Positions 34,296 to 46,200 of a stretch of 64,000 bases of DNA are shown in pieces. Source of the DNA: Campanula takesimana (lineage: Eukaryota > Streptophyta > Magnoliopsida > Asterales > Campanulaceae); contig JAOWBW010000076.1 in assembly GCA_026119855.1 (NCBI GenBank), positions 124,001 to 188,000 on the forward strand, given 5' to 3'. The notes under the pieces are model-generated. The model saw nothing but the letters and a program-made list of their open reading frames with translations, ran no database searches and was not told where the DNA came from. Position numbers and translations under genes: made by a program. Each line of letters starts with the position of its first letter. Position 1 is the stretch's first letter.

Positions 34296-34635
34296 ATCAG
34301 GCAGGATCAGTCTCCCATGCAAAAATCCATGCATCGTATCAAGGTTTCCCCACGGATTCCGAACTCCCTAAGTTCTGTCACGGTTGCCACACCCCCCTCA
34401 AGAGTCAATCTCAACATTTCATCCCCAGCAGGAACATTTTTCTGGTCGCGGTCAACTGTGCCCATACCTCACAATTCAAAAGTCAAGTGTGACTCCAAAT
34501 GGCACGAGGCTTCAAAGCAATATTTCATCGAACGGATTCACTAACGGATTCGTCAACAAGGGTTCGCTAACGACCTCATTCAAAACATTCAACCGAGCCC
34601 ACACCCCACAAAGTCGACAACGCAAGCAGATGCGG
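34296..34635. other. Spacer between the antisense promoter and the tandem array
   Basis: 340 bp. Open frames through it on both strands are short and unsupported. No recognised feature. Confidence 0.5.
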
Positions 34636-35326
34636 CTCCAAGTCGGCAACTCGGTCCATATCGAGACAAGATCCCATGAGCTCCAAGTCGGCAACTCGGT
34701 CCATATCGAGACAAGCTCCCACGAGCTCCAAGTCGGCAACTCGGTCCATATCGAGACAAGCTCCCATGAGCTCCATTCAACAAAACTCGGTCCATATCGA
34801 GACAAGCTCCCATGAGCTCCAAGTCGGCAAAACTCGGTCCATATCGAGACAAGCTCCCACAAGCTCCAAGTCGGCAACTCGGTCCATATCGAGACAAGCT
34901 CCCACGAGCTCCAAGTCGGCAACTCGGTCCATATCGAGACAAGCTCCCACGAGCTCCAAGTCGGCAACTCGGTCCATATCGAGACAAGCTCCCATGAGCT
35001 CCAAATCGACAACTCGGTCCATATCGAGACAAGCTCCCATGAGCTCCAAGTCGGCAACTCGGTCCATATCGAGACAAGCTCCCATGAGCTCCAAATCGAC
35101 AACTCGGTCCATATCGAGACAAGCTCCCATGAGCTCCAAGTCGGCAACTCGGTCCATATCGAGACAAGCTCCCATGAGCCCCAACTCAAATAAAACTCGG
35201 TCCATATCGAGACAAGCTCCCATGAGCTCCAAGTCGGCAACTCGGTCCATATCGAGACAAGCTCCCATGAGCCCCAACTCAAACAAAACTCGGTCCATAT
35301 CGAGACAAGCTCTCATGAGCCCCAAT
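34636..35326. repeat. 45-bp tandem array (15 copies) in the 3' region of element B
   Basis: Fifteen copies of a 45-bp unit sharing CTCGGTCCATATCGAGACAA followed by GCTCCCATGAG. The core has inverted CTCG...CGAG. Variants AAGTCGGCAAC and AAATCGACAAC alternate in the middle (34950-35150), and a longer spacer variant (CCCAACTCAAAYAAAACTCGG) alternates at the right end, so there is a two-unit higher-order period. Because 45 is a multiple of three, long open frames appear in several frames; these are by-products. Confidence 0.93.
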
Positions 35327-35494
35327 ACAACACTCCAGCAAAAGCCGCTCACACAGGGAGCGCACCACTATCTCTCGCAATTTCAAATTCCTGCTTTCAT
35401 CGAGTCTTTGATTTTTTCTTGGTGATGTACTCGGCGGGTGTTTTTAACTTTCGGCGACGCGTTTTGCTTTGCAGTCCACGTCGCCGAGGGGCTC
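35327..35494 (+). other. End of the internal region of element B before the 3' LTR
   Basis: 168 bp between the array and the 3' LTR. GCCGAGGGGCTC at 35483-35494, directly before TGTAGACACC, is the best candidate polypurine tract but is not a clean one. Confidence 0.5.
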
Positions 35495-36475
35495 TGTAGA
35501 CACCCGCCTTGGACCGCTCACCCCGATTGCACATTTGATCTTGTGTTTCTCCCCATTTTTAAAGTGTTTCTCGTTAGTTTCTGTCACTTCCGGTAAGTTC
35601 CTGACTGACTTCGTTAAGACCAGGGACTAAACTGAATAACATGGCTGACTTTCTAGTCCATTCTGTCAAAATTGCCTTCTCTGAGTCGCGCGCCTCCGAC
35701 AGGAGGAGCCAGGCGCGCGCGCCTCCCGCCCCCAAAGCAGGAAGCGCGCGCCTCTGGGCGTCAGTTACAGATTTCTGGCCAGGATTCCCTCCCTTGCTCA
35801 ATTTACAGGATTTTGCCCGGGAAGGATTTCTTGGTGACTGAGTTTTGGCACCAAAAACACCCCTCTTTCACCTATAAAAACCTCTCTTTACCTCCATTTT
35901 CAAGGACCGAAAATTGAACTTACAAAAACTATACCAAAATCACTTTCTAAAGGTTCTCCAAGGATCTCTTCAAGCAATATTTGAAGTTCTTCAAATTGTA
36001 GGTAAAAGTCTATCTTTCCTTTCTTTTCTACTTCATCTCCTCTCTCTCTTTTTACTTTAATCAAATGTGCAATCACCCAAATCATTTTGGGACATGACTC
36101 TAATGATCACCTCATCTCATTGAGGTTGGTTAAGGAGTTATCTCCTACATTCCAAATCCTATTTTAAATCCCCCCCTTTTCATGACTTAAACAAGAAGAA
36201 GAAGAACATTTCCATTCATGTAGATTTTGATCAAGCAAGACCAACGTAAGTTGGGCGAGATGGGTGTTTCGGTACTTCCCATCTCGTAATCTAACCCCCG
36301 AACCTCAAAACAAAGAATCTCTGTTTTCGTAATCAAACTTAGGCTACAATCAATAGGTTTTTCTTATGTTCCTCAAAACATAGGTGGCGACTCTAAACAA
36401 TCTAAAACAAGTTAGACATCCTAGGATCATCCACGCGCTCTAGCCTAAAGCCGTGGTTCCCCCGGGGTATCTACA
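35495..36475 (+). repeat. 3' LTR of element B
   Basis: 981 bp, >99% identical by eye to 18847-19827 apart from single-base indels. TSD ACTAT follows at 36476-36480. Confidence 0.93.
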
Positions 36476-36480
36476 ACTAT

Positions 36481-38280
36481 TAAAAAGGGTTTCTGAAATA
36501 GAGGATGTGCATATTGTTATGGAGTTTCCTGATATATTTTCAACTGAGTATTCTATGCCTCCCGATAGGGAAATCAAGTTCTGTATTGACTTACTTCCAG
36601 GTACTACCCGGATATCTGAATCACCTTATAGAATGACTCCAGTTGTTTTCATGGATATGATGAACCGGGTTTTCAAAACTTATCTTGATACCTTTGTGGT
36701 TGTCTTTATCGGTAATATCCTTGTTTATTCTAAATCTCGAGAGGAACATGAACAATATTTGCGAATGGTTTTGTCTGGGCTCCGAGGGAAGCAGTTATTT
36801 ATGAAATTTTCTGGGTTTAGCGGAGTGTTATCGAAGATTTATTGAGGGGTTTTCCAAGATTGTTACACCATTCACTCAGTGGACTTAAAAGAATGTACCA
36901 TATATGTGGGATGAAAAATGTCAAGTCAGTTTTGAGGAATTAAAGAAGAGATACTTATTCTTGCGTTACCTAATGGGAATGATGATTTGGTTATTTACAG
37001 TGATGCTTCGAGGAAGTTAACTCCTTGCGAACAGAACTATTCGACCCATGACATGGAACTTGTTGCGATTGTTTTTGCGTTACATAAGTGGAAACATTAT
37101 CTTTATGGAACAAAGTTTGAGATTTTTACAAATCATAAGAGTTGAGATATCTTTTCTCCTAGAAAGAGTTGCACAACCGACAGCGTAGATGAATGGAGCT
37201 TGTGTAGGACTTTGATTGTACCATCTCTTAGCATCTGGGCAAGGCAAACGTGGTTGCAGATACTATTAGTCGGAAATCTTACATAGTTTCGAGGATGGTC
37301 CGAGAATGGAAGATGTTCGAGATTGGTGTCCTTATGAATCGAGACATGGAGTTATGTTTGCGAATAATAGAGTATTGCCAACTTTAATTCAACAGATAAA
37401 AGATGCTTAGAAGGATGACCCTGAGTTGAGAAAATTAGTGGATGAAATCGAGGATAGAAAATTTGAAGATTTCTCTCATAGTCCTGAAGGAGTATTAACC
37501 TATAGATGGCAGTTATGTGTACCAACATTGATGGAATTAAACGCCAAGTTCTTGATGAGGGCCACGAGTTCAAGTATACTATTTATCCCGGAAGTATCAA
37601 GATGTATCATAATTTGAAGCAACATTTCTAGTGGAATAATATGAAACGGGAAATAGCGGATTATGTAATAAAGTGTTTGACTTGACAACAGGTTAAAGCT
37701 GAACATCAAAGACCTGCCGGTTTACTTCAACCTCTACAGATACTTGAGTAGAAATGGGATTATGTCATGATGGATTTTGTGTCAGGGTTACCTCGTACTT
37801 GAAGAAAGCATGATGTAGTTTGGGTAATCGTGGATAGATTGACAAAATCCGCTCACTTTCTACCTATTGAGATTGGCTATTCGATGGAAAAGTCATAATG
37901 GGCCTTTTGAAATTATAGAAAGAGTTGGAAATCTTGCGTACTATCTTGTGTTGCCATCTTCTTTGGGTGAATTCATAACGTATTTCTTATCTCCGTGCTT
38001 TGAAAAAATTTGTATGATCCATCTCATGTGTTATCAGAGATACCAGAGGATCTAGAACCCGATATGTCTTATATAGAGCAACCAGTTCGAGTGATTGATA
38101 CCAAAGTTCAAGAGTTGAGAAACAAGAGTATTCCGCTTGTTAGAATGGTATGAAGGAATCGTAATGTTGAAAAGTCAACTTGGGAACTTCAGGAGGAAAT
38201 GGAAAGGAAATATCCATGATTGTTTGATTCGTTTGGTAAGTTACCCTAAAATTCGGGACGATTTTTTTTTAAGAGGGAGT
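36481..38280 (+). pseudogene. Element A pol, 3' half of the split polyprotein
   Basis: Continues element A after B: the residues preceding RT (VSEIEDVHIVMEFPDIFS, CIDLLPGTTRISESPYRMTP) run straight into a late RT segment (FMDMMNRVFKTYLDTFVVVF). The central palm of RT is therefore deleted, and the YVDD box has become FIGN (FIGNILVYSKSREE, ~36706-36747). RNase H remnants (PCEQNYSTHDMELVAIVFAL, ~37024) and the integrase zinc-finger/core region (YTIYPGSIKMYHNLKQHF near 37576; WDYVMMDFVSGLPRT near 37757) follow with many stops. A deletion near 37870 joins to the post-integrase segment (GPFEIIERVGNLAYYLVLPS). Unable to encode any working enzyme. Confidence 0.87.
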
Positions 38281-38283
38281 GAT

Positions 38284-40230
38284 TGTAACGACCCCAAAAC
38301 CCGTCCCAATTTATTTTATATTTTTAGGGATTTTAATTTGATATTATGTGTGCATTTTATGTGTTGCATCATATTTTATGACTTGCACATATTATTTGAT
38401 TAATTGTGTTATTTACTTAGTTAGTAGTAATAATGGTTAAGGGGGTTAAATGGAGTAGTTGAAACCTTAGGGTCCTTTATGGAATTTAAAGTATAGGGGC
38501 TTAATTGTCCAACTTGAAACTTGAGTGACCAAAATAAAAACTTGTGTAAAAAAAAATCTTAACATGTTTATCCTTCTCGCTCCCTCTCTGCGTTTCATTT
38601 CTTACTCAGCAACATTTCTATGTTTCTCTCTCTCTGTGTCAACGAAATAGGTAAGTTCATCTCATTTTAATTTCTTTCTTTTTAATTACTTCTCCGTTTT
38701 AAAAACTAATTATATAAAAATGATCAGTGCGTTGAGTAGGTCATTTCTACCCGATCAAATATTATTTTCTCGATACTTTTCCGGAAATAGGTAAGTTACT
38801 AATTCCCCTTTAAATGTTAAAATGGTCATATATATGCTATATGTGCTATATGTGTTGTGAATTTATGTTTTGAATAAGTTTTGTGATACTTGTAATTTTG
38901 GGACAAATGGAGTAGTATGAGAGTTGTGGCAAGAAGTGTTTTGGTTTAATTCAAGTGTGTTCCTGGGTGTTCTTTGCACTTATATGAGTAGAGAGTATGC
39001 TTCAGGTATAAGGGTGATAGTACTTTTGGGACGGTGAAACGAAAAGAGTAAAAGTATCAAGTTTTAGGCTTCCAGGAAGGCCCAAAAAGCCAAATCGTGC
39101 GATGGGGCGCGCGCTCCCTTTTAGGGAGGGCGTACGCACCCTCTTGTGCACTCAAAAACCACCATTCTGATCAAAGGGGGCGCGCGCTCCCTTTTAGGGA
39201 GGGCGTGCGCACCCTCTTCTTTTGCAGTTTGTCCGTTTTACGTTCAATCTTCCGGAGGTCATAACTTTCTCATCCGGACTCCGTTTTAGGCGTGTAAACT
39301 ATCGTTTTAAAGCTCTTCTTGAATACTAAAAGATAAGTTGGTTTATTTAGTTGAGTTTTAGGTTCAGATTATGTCGAGTTTTCAGTAAGTGTTTTATAAC
39401 ACAAAACGTTTAGGAATGGTCCGTTTGTGATCGAGTTTGGAATGATGTAACCGTTTAGGTTCATTTTGGGTGTTGTACATCTTTATGATGCTTTTGTGGG
39501 GTTTCTTACTTTTTAATCACTTGTGTGAGAAATGGGTTTAACGTACTTGGTTGTTGAGGATCGTGTTCAAGTGTGTGCAAGATTGTTGTTTGACTTAATG
39601 TCATTGATAAAGGATTGTGTTGTGACTTAATGTCAATGTTGTGAACTCTTTTATGAGTAACGTGTTTGCATCTTTGTGATGACTTTGTGTGGTTCCCTAC
39701 TTTGGAATCATACCCCAATTGTTGTTTAAGCAAGTATTTATTACTATGCTCGTATTAAAGTCCAGCTGGTACTTGTTGTGGAGTCGGGCAGTGGTAGGGA
39801 TTATAATGGCACACGAGCCAAGTTCATTGTAAGGCTTTTACCATTGGTTTCCCATTTTTAACCCCCTTCCTTGGGCCACGGATTGGGTTTGGGCTAGCTC
39901 TCCTTTGTGTGAGTTTAGTCACCGTTTGGGTTATGACTTTGTGTCATTTCCCCCCCCCCCCCCGTTGTTGTTGTTGTTATTGTTTGGTTCCGGAACTGGC
40001 TTCAGCCCTTTGGTGCTGCTCAGTTGATACCTCTCAGATAGTTATGTTTGATTCGAGAACCTTGGCTCAGTATCCACGTATGAGTGTTTATTTCCGCCTT
40101 GTGTGTGGTATGATGAGTTACTTTGCCTCTCATGTTATGTGCTAAATGAATATTTATTGGCATTGTTTAATTACGAGTATCATTTCAGCATGTAACGTAG
40201 TTGCATTTTAGTAGCTTACTGAGATTTATT
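38284..40230 (+). repeat. 3' LTR of element A, first part
   Basis: Begins TGTAACGACCCC and follows the 5' LTR closely (shorter C-run and (GTT)n near 39950-39978). The CpG cassette is at 39106-39217. It is broken at GAGATTTATT by element D; TTATT (40226-40230) is the TSD of D. Confidence 0.92.
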
Positions 40231-41723
40231 TGTTAGTAGTGGTGCCCTAGGCACGTTTAATAAACGTTGTAATTGTTATCATTTATTTCATATCAATAAA
40301 GAGATGTTTTGATTATTATTGTTGTTCATGTTTACTTATAATAATCTCCGTCCCTAGTACTTGTTAAGCACTAGTATAAAGGCTAAATGATCATAGGATG
40401 ATCATGTTAGATTTATGGGTACTTGTTTGGAACAAGGTACTGGACATGACCCGCTCTATGAGATTTATGTCATGGTCTATGTCATACATATATCTCATAT
40501 TAGTTATGTCATTTGAATCCTTAGACATGAAGTTATTATAGTCTTCCACTTGATGAACATTATGTTTGACATATTCAAACGCTACTTTTAACCGAGTAGT
40601 TATAAAGGGTATGATTGGCATAATCGGATTCACGTAGGGAAGAATAATAAGCTAAATGGATTTGTCCCTCTTTGGAGAGATATCAAGCTTGGGCCTCTCG
40701 TAGGAATGATGTTGATGAAATGTTCGGCCGGACTCAAATGAATTGATTGGATCAATGTCATTTGGATTATCAACATATTCGGAATCGAGAAAGTATTGAA
40801 CAAAACAAGTTGACTCTTTGACCATGACTTATGTTCAATGATATCGTGGACAAAAGGATTATGACATATTCTAAGAGGAATGCGAACTTGTATCTAGTTA
40901 TACTATTTGGGTAGGTATGACGGTTTGCTAGAACCTAATCATATCTTATGGGATCATGTTTGAGCCCATTGCCAACTTAGTATAATCCTAGAGGGTCACA
41001 CACAATAGAACGAATCTTTAAAAGGACTACATTGGAATTTTGGAAATTCTGGACATCCTGGGAAGTGGGCGACCGCACAGTATGGACTGGGCGGCCGCAC
41101 AATTATCTTAGTTTTGTACCAGTTTTGCTTCAGATAGTTGTGCGACCGCACAGAGGGTTTTGGGCGGCCGCACAGTGCTGTCGGGTGGCAGATTCCTAAT
41201 TTGATTAGGAAACGAATTTTGGACGGATTTTGACACAAGTTTCCTATTTGGAATAGGTCATACTTGTGTATAAAAGACCAAATTCGGCCAGCACTCAAAG
41301 CCAATGATTTTGTGAGTCTCAAAGAGTTTGAGAAAGGGTTTATTTTGTTCTAAGACATTCTTGGTTGAAGAGCAAAATAATACACAAAATAAATTACATA
41401 TAGTTCTTTTGATTGTGAAAAAAGTGTTTCACAATTTGGTCTAGCAACCAAGATCAAAGAAGCTCCTTTGATATTCGTTCGAAGTGTGGATACCGCTAGA
41501 GGGTGAAAATCATCATCTTCAAAGTTCGTGTTCAAGCTTTGTGATCGTGATCAAGTCTTCAAACCTCCACCAAAGACCAAGAGAATTTGATAGCCATCAA
41601 GGGTTAGTTTATTCCTTTATTCTTATGTTGTATTTGATTTAATCATATGAACGGATCCATGGCTTTGGGTTTCAAAATTTTAAATGCTAAATTCCGCTGC
41701 GCATGTTTGATCGAAACCCAACA
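40231..41723 (+). repeat. 5' LTR of element D
   Basis: TGTTAGTAGTGG...GAAACCCAACA. TATAAAAG at 41269-41276 is a clear TATA box, and four CpG palindromes lie 94-203 bp before it. Confidence 0.93.
41067..41276 (+). promoter_or_regulatory. Element D LTR promoter with CpG palindrome cluster
   Basis: GGGCGACCGCACAG (41067-41080), GGGCGGCCGCAC (41089-41100), GTGCGACCGCACAG (41140-41153), GGGCGGCCGCACAG (41162-41175), alternating GA/GG in the centre, then TATAAAAG at 41269-41276. The 3' LTR carries the same set from about 48098. Confidence 0.6.
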
Positions 41724-41724
41724 G

Positions 41725-41740
41725 TGGTATCAAAGCCCCG
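41725..41740 (+). other. Primer-binding site of element D
   Basis: TGGTATCAAAGCCCCG, one base after the LTR; initiator-Met tRNA type. Confidence 0.88.
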
Positions 41741-43290
41741 TTCACGTTGATTATTTCAATACCTAGATCATGTTATGTGTATATAAATTGTTTATGTGCC
41801 TTGCATGATATGAATATTGGAATATGTGATATATATGTATTATGTGATTTTATGTGGTTTATTGTTTTACAACTTTAATCGCACGATTCAATCGCAATAA
41901 ATAAATTATGGTGGATTCAGAATTGTTGGTTATTAATTTTTGATTGGATCAAAGTTTTAATAATCGGGGAAAAACAATTTTGAGACAAAATTTTCGAACT
42001 TAAAATTCTGCACATTCTGATTGAACTGGGCGACCGCACGGAAGATACTGGGCGGCCGCACGGTTTTTGGGCGACCGCACAGGTATTTTGGGCGGCCGCA
42101 CGCCAAGATCAGAATGTCTGATTTTGCTCAAAAATCAGAATTTGAAATTTTCGAGAGGTTCAACAAAACCAGTAACAGAACCAATCCAGACCTGCTGATC
42201 TGGAATGGGTTTTGGGTAGTTGGTTTGTGTGTGGATCTTGGGGTTTGATTTTCCTATTTGTTTTAGTCTTGTGATTCCTAGATTGGTTCAAGGTTTGGAT
42301 GGCTAATCTGCGTTCATCGAGATTGTGTTTCCCAAACTTGATCGCAATCAAAGTTTCAAAGATAAAACGAAGTTAGAATTATGAAGAGTTCATAATTGCT
42401 AAAATTGAGAAACAAAGTTCTTGATTCAATGATTGGAGATCCATGTGGAATTGTGAATGCAATTGGCCTACGTTCATCGAGACCATCTATTGCTTAGTTT
42501 CGGCCACATGGACTACTTTCTTGGTCTCTTGAATTAGTGCGGGATTGTGGTTGCCTAATGGCTTAGTTCGACCGCACTTCTTGTTGTCTTGATTTGGAGA
42601 TAATGACAAAAGTTGAAATAGTCTCATCCTCATAATTATAGAGAAACTAATGACACATAAATACCATGCTTAAATTAATGGAGATTAATTTAGTGGCTAA
42701 ACTTGATGTGTAACATGTTTATATTATGTGCTCATAAATGTGTTATATGCTACATGTGATGAACCTTCAAAGAAAATTTTAAGTCTTTTATTGCCATGCC
42801 ATGATTAAAACACTTGTTGGTACATAAGTGACTCTAATGTAGATTCGCCGTAGCGAGATGCATTAAATTTATTTATGTATGAGCAAGATAGATAATGTGG
42901 GCACGCCCTAGCGGGACACATTAACTATGCGTTTAAAATGGTTAGACTTAATTGGGCGTCAAAACAGTTTTGGGCCTAGGCAAAGATGAGGTTTAACATG
43001 CTTTTTGAAATTGGATTTCTTAAAGAATCTCATAAAAGGAACTAAGAGTCATATGAGATATGATTGACAAGAGTTGTCTACCTAATTAATTTGATTTTGT
43101 GTAATCCGCCTTAGCGGACTTGAAATTAAATTAAAGTTGGATCTTAGCCTAATTAAATTATATTATACATTGGATGTATATGAAGGTTATATAATTTAGT
43201 GGGAGTATTTTGTTTGAGAAATACATTATTTATCTCTTTAATGAAAATCAGTACTTATTAAATTTTGGAAATTTTGCATATTTGTAGATA
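41741..43290 (+). other. Leader of element D
   Basis: About 1.55 kb without a convincing ORF. Four more GCGRCCGCAC palindromes at 42028-42102. Three small hairpins with stem CGC/GCG and a four-base loop at 42844-42855, 42904-42913 and 43105-43118. The section 42830-43170 is recognisably shared with the leader of element E. Confidence 0.7.
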
Positions 43291-46200
43291 ATGACTAATA
43301 ACACTCAATCAATGTCGTTGCGATCGATCCTTGAGAAGGATAAGCTCGAAGAGAATGGTACTAACTTTATGGATTGGATCCATAGCATAAGAATCGTTCT
43401 TAGGCAAGAAGATAAGTTGTACATTCTCGATGGGCCTCTCCCCGCTGAACCACCGCCTACTGCCCCTAGGGTAGAAAGAGACAATTACAAGAAACATCGT
43501 AATGATTCTAGAGATGTAAGTTGTCACATGCTTGCTGCTATGTGTTCAAAACTCCAACAAAGTTTGGAACATTTGGAAGCCTATGAGATAGGCGTGGAGT
43601 TGAGAACCATGTTTCAAGAGCAAGCTAGGCAAGAGAGGTACAAGACCATTGTTGCATTCACTACATGTAAAATGAATGAAGGGCAACAAGCGAGTCCTCA
43701 CTTTCTTAAAATGAAAGGTTATGTAGAGCACCTTGAGAAACTTGGCTATCCAATCCCATTGGAGCTAGCCACGGATCTCATTCTTAATTCATTGCCTAAA
43801 AGTTATAATCAGTTTGTAATGAATTATAACATGCATGGAATGGATAAGAATCTCTCTGAGTTGCATGGGATGCTCAAAACTGCAGAGATGAAAATTGTGG
43901 AGAAAGGTTCTCCCGTGCTCTTGGTTCATGATGGGAAGAAGGCTAATGCCAAAGGAAAGGGTAAGAAAGTTGTCAAACCCAAAATAAGCAAGGCAAAGGT
44001 TGCCAAGGCTTCTGAGGCAAAACCTGATTCACAAAAGGATGCAATCTGTTTCCATTGTCAAGAAATTGGTCATTGGAAACGTAATTGCAAGGCTTTCTTG
44101 GAAGAGCAAAAGAAGAAGAAGAGCAGCAAGGCTGCGTCGACTTCAGGTATCTATATGATAGATATTCTCCTTTCTACCACTGATTCTTGGGTATTGGATA
44201 CCGGATGTGGTTCTCACATTTGTCTAAATGTGCAGGGACTAAAGAATAGGAAACTGCTTAAAGAAGGTGAAGTAGATCTACGCGTGAGAAATGGAGCAAG
44301 AGTTGCTGCATTAGCCGTAGGGACTTATGAAGTCACTTTACCTTCCGGATTAATTCTTGTTTTGAACAATTGTTATTATGTTCCGGATTTAAGCAGAAAT
44401 ATTATTTCAATTTCTTGTTTGGATAATGAAGGTTTTAAGTTTCTTATTGAGAATAAGAAATTTTCTATTTATTTAAATGATGTGCTTTATGGTATTGCTA
44501 ATTCATTTAATGGCCTTTATATCTTGGATGTCAAGAATGAAAATAATGTCTATCATGTAAATAAGAAATCTAAACCTAATGATGTAAATCATACTTATTT
44601 GTGGCAATGCCGTCTTGGTCATATTAATGAGAAGCGTATCTCAAAACTCCATGGGGACGGACTTTTGGGTTCATGTGACTTAGAGTCATATGATACTTGT
44701 GAGTCGTGTTTTCTTGGAAAAATGACTAAGACACCTTTTACCAAGTTGGGTGAAAGGGCAAGCGACTTATTGGGGTTGATACATTCCGATGTATGCGGAC
44801 CATTAAGTAGCAATGCTAGGGGAGGATTTCAATACTTCATAACCTTCACTGATGATTATAGTAGATTTGGGTATGTTTACCTAATGAATCATAAAAGTGA
44901 AGCATTTGAGATATTTAGAATATTTCAAAATGAAGTAGAAAAACAACTTGGCAAAAGTATAAAGGCACTTCGATCAGATCGAGGTGGTGAATACTTAAGT
45001 CAAGAATTTGATGATCATCTAAAGAATTGTGGAATAGTTTCACAATTGACTCCGCCCGGAACACCACAATGGAATGGTGTGTCTGAGAGGAGAAATCGGA
45101 CTTTGTTAGACATGGTTCGATCAATGATGAGTCAAGTTGATCTTCCAATATCCTTTTGGGGTTACGCCCTAGAAACCGCTGCTTTCACACTAAATCAAGT
45201 TCCAACTAAATCGGTTTCAAAGACTCCATATGAGATGTGGAGTGGAAAGAAACCTAGTTTATCTTTCATGAGGATTTGGGGTTGCGAAGTTTATGTCAAG
45301 AGACTTATCTCTGACAAACTAGCACACAAATCCGATAAATGTATTTTCGTGGGATATCCTAAGGAAACTAAAGGATATTACTTTTACAACCGTAAGGACA
45401 ACAAAGTGTTTGTTGCCCGAACTGGTGCCTTTCTAGAGAAAGAGTTTCTCTCTAAAGAAATCAGTGGGAGTAAAATAAATCTTGAAGATATTCGAGACCC
45501 AGAAAATAACATTGAACCAATAGTGGAACAAGAACAAGAACCACAAGGAGTTGTGGAACCTGTTCAGAATACACAAGCATCTCACAGATCTAGTAGGTTA
45601 CGATCCGAGCCCGAGAGATATGGATTTCTCGTAACGGATAGTAATGAGGTAGAAATCATTGAGAATGATGAACCGTCAACCTACCAAGAGGCGATGTCTT
45701 CTCCTGATTCGGACAAGTGGCTTAGAGCCATGGAATCCGAATTGCAATCCATGCAAGACAATCAAGTTTGGAATTTGATTGATGCGCCCGAAGGTGTAAA
45801 AACCATAGGATGCAAATGGGTCTTCAAGAAGAAGACTGACATGGATGGGAAGGTGCATACTTACAAAGCTAGGCTTGTAGCGAAGGGTTATAGGCAAGTT
45901 CATGGTATTGACTATGATGAGACCTTTTCACCCGTAGCAATGATCAAGTCTATAAGAATTTTGCTTGCCATTGCCGCACATCATGACTATGAAATATGGC
46001 AGATGGACGTCAAAACCGCTTTCCTGAATGGAAAACTACAAGAGGATGTGTATATGACACAACCAGAAGGTTTTGAACAAAATTCTAAGGTATGCAAATT
46101 GCAGAGATCCATCTATGGATTGAAGCAAGCTTCTAGGAGTTAGAATCTCCGTTTTGATGAATCGGTCAAAGAGTTTGGTTTCATCAAGAACGAAGATGAG

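Larger units (their letters stand above)
18847..36475 (+). mobile_element. Ty3/gypsy element B, Tat/Ogre type, with antisense genes
   Basis: 17.6 kb, flanked by TSD ACTAT (18842-18846 and 36476-36480), with two 981-bp LTRs (18847-19827 and 35495-36475) that differ at about eight substitutions and a few one-base indels. The PBS TGGCGACTCTGCTGGGGA is of the tRNA-Arg type used by Ogre/Tat elements. Pol has two RNase H domains, which is diagnostic of the Tat branch. Between pol and the 3' LTR are 5.2 kb holding a duplicated hairpin, two antisense genes and a 45-bp tandem array. A solo LTR (C) interrupts pol. It is young by LTR identity. Its gag-pol has a nonsense codon and two one-base shifts, while the antisense gene is open. 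Confidence 0.93.

Noticed and set aside
34636..35326. CRISPR-like appearance of the 45-bp array
   Set aside because: Units are contiguous without unique spacers, and this is plant nuclear DNA.
34512..35425. Long repetitive open frames (both strands) across the 45-bp array
   Set aside because: They exist because the unit length is a multiple of three; the products are simple repeats such as SSWELVSIWTELPTW and no initiation context supports them.
37867..38280. Chromodomain at the end of element A
   Set aside because: The post-integrase segment resembles chromovirus ends, but no chromodomain aromatic cage residues can be read through the stops.
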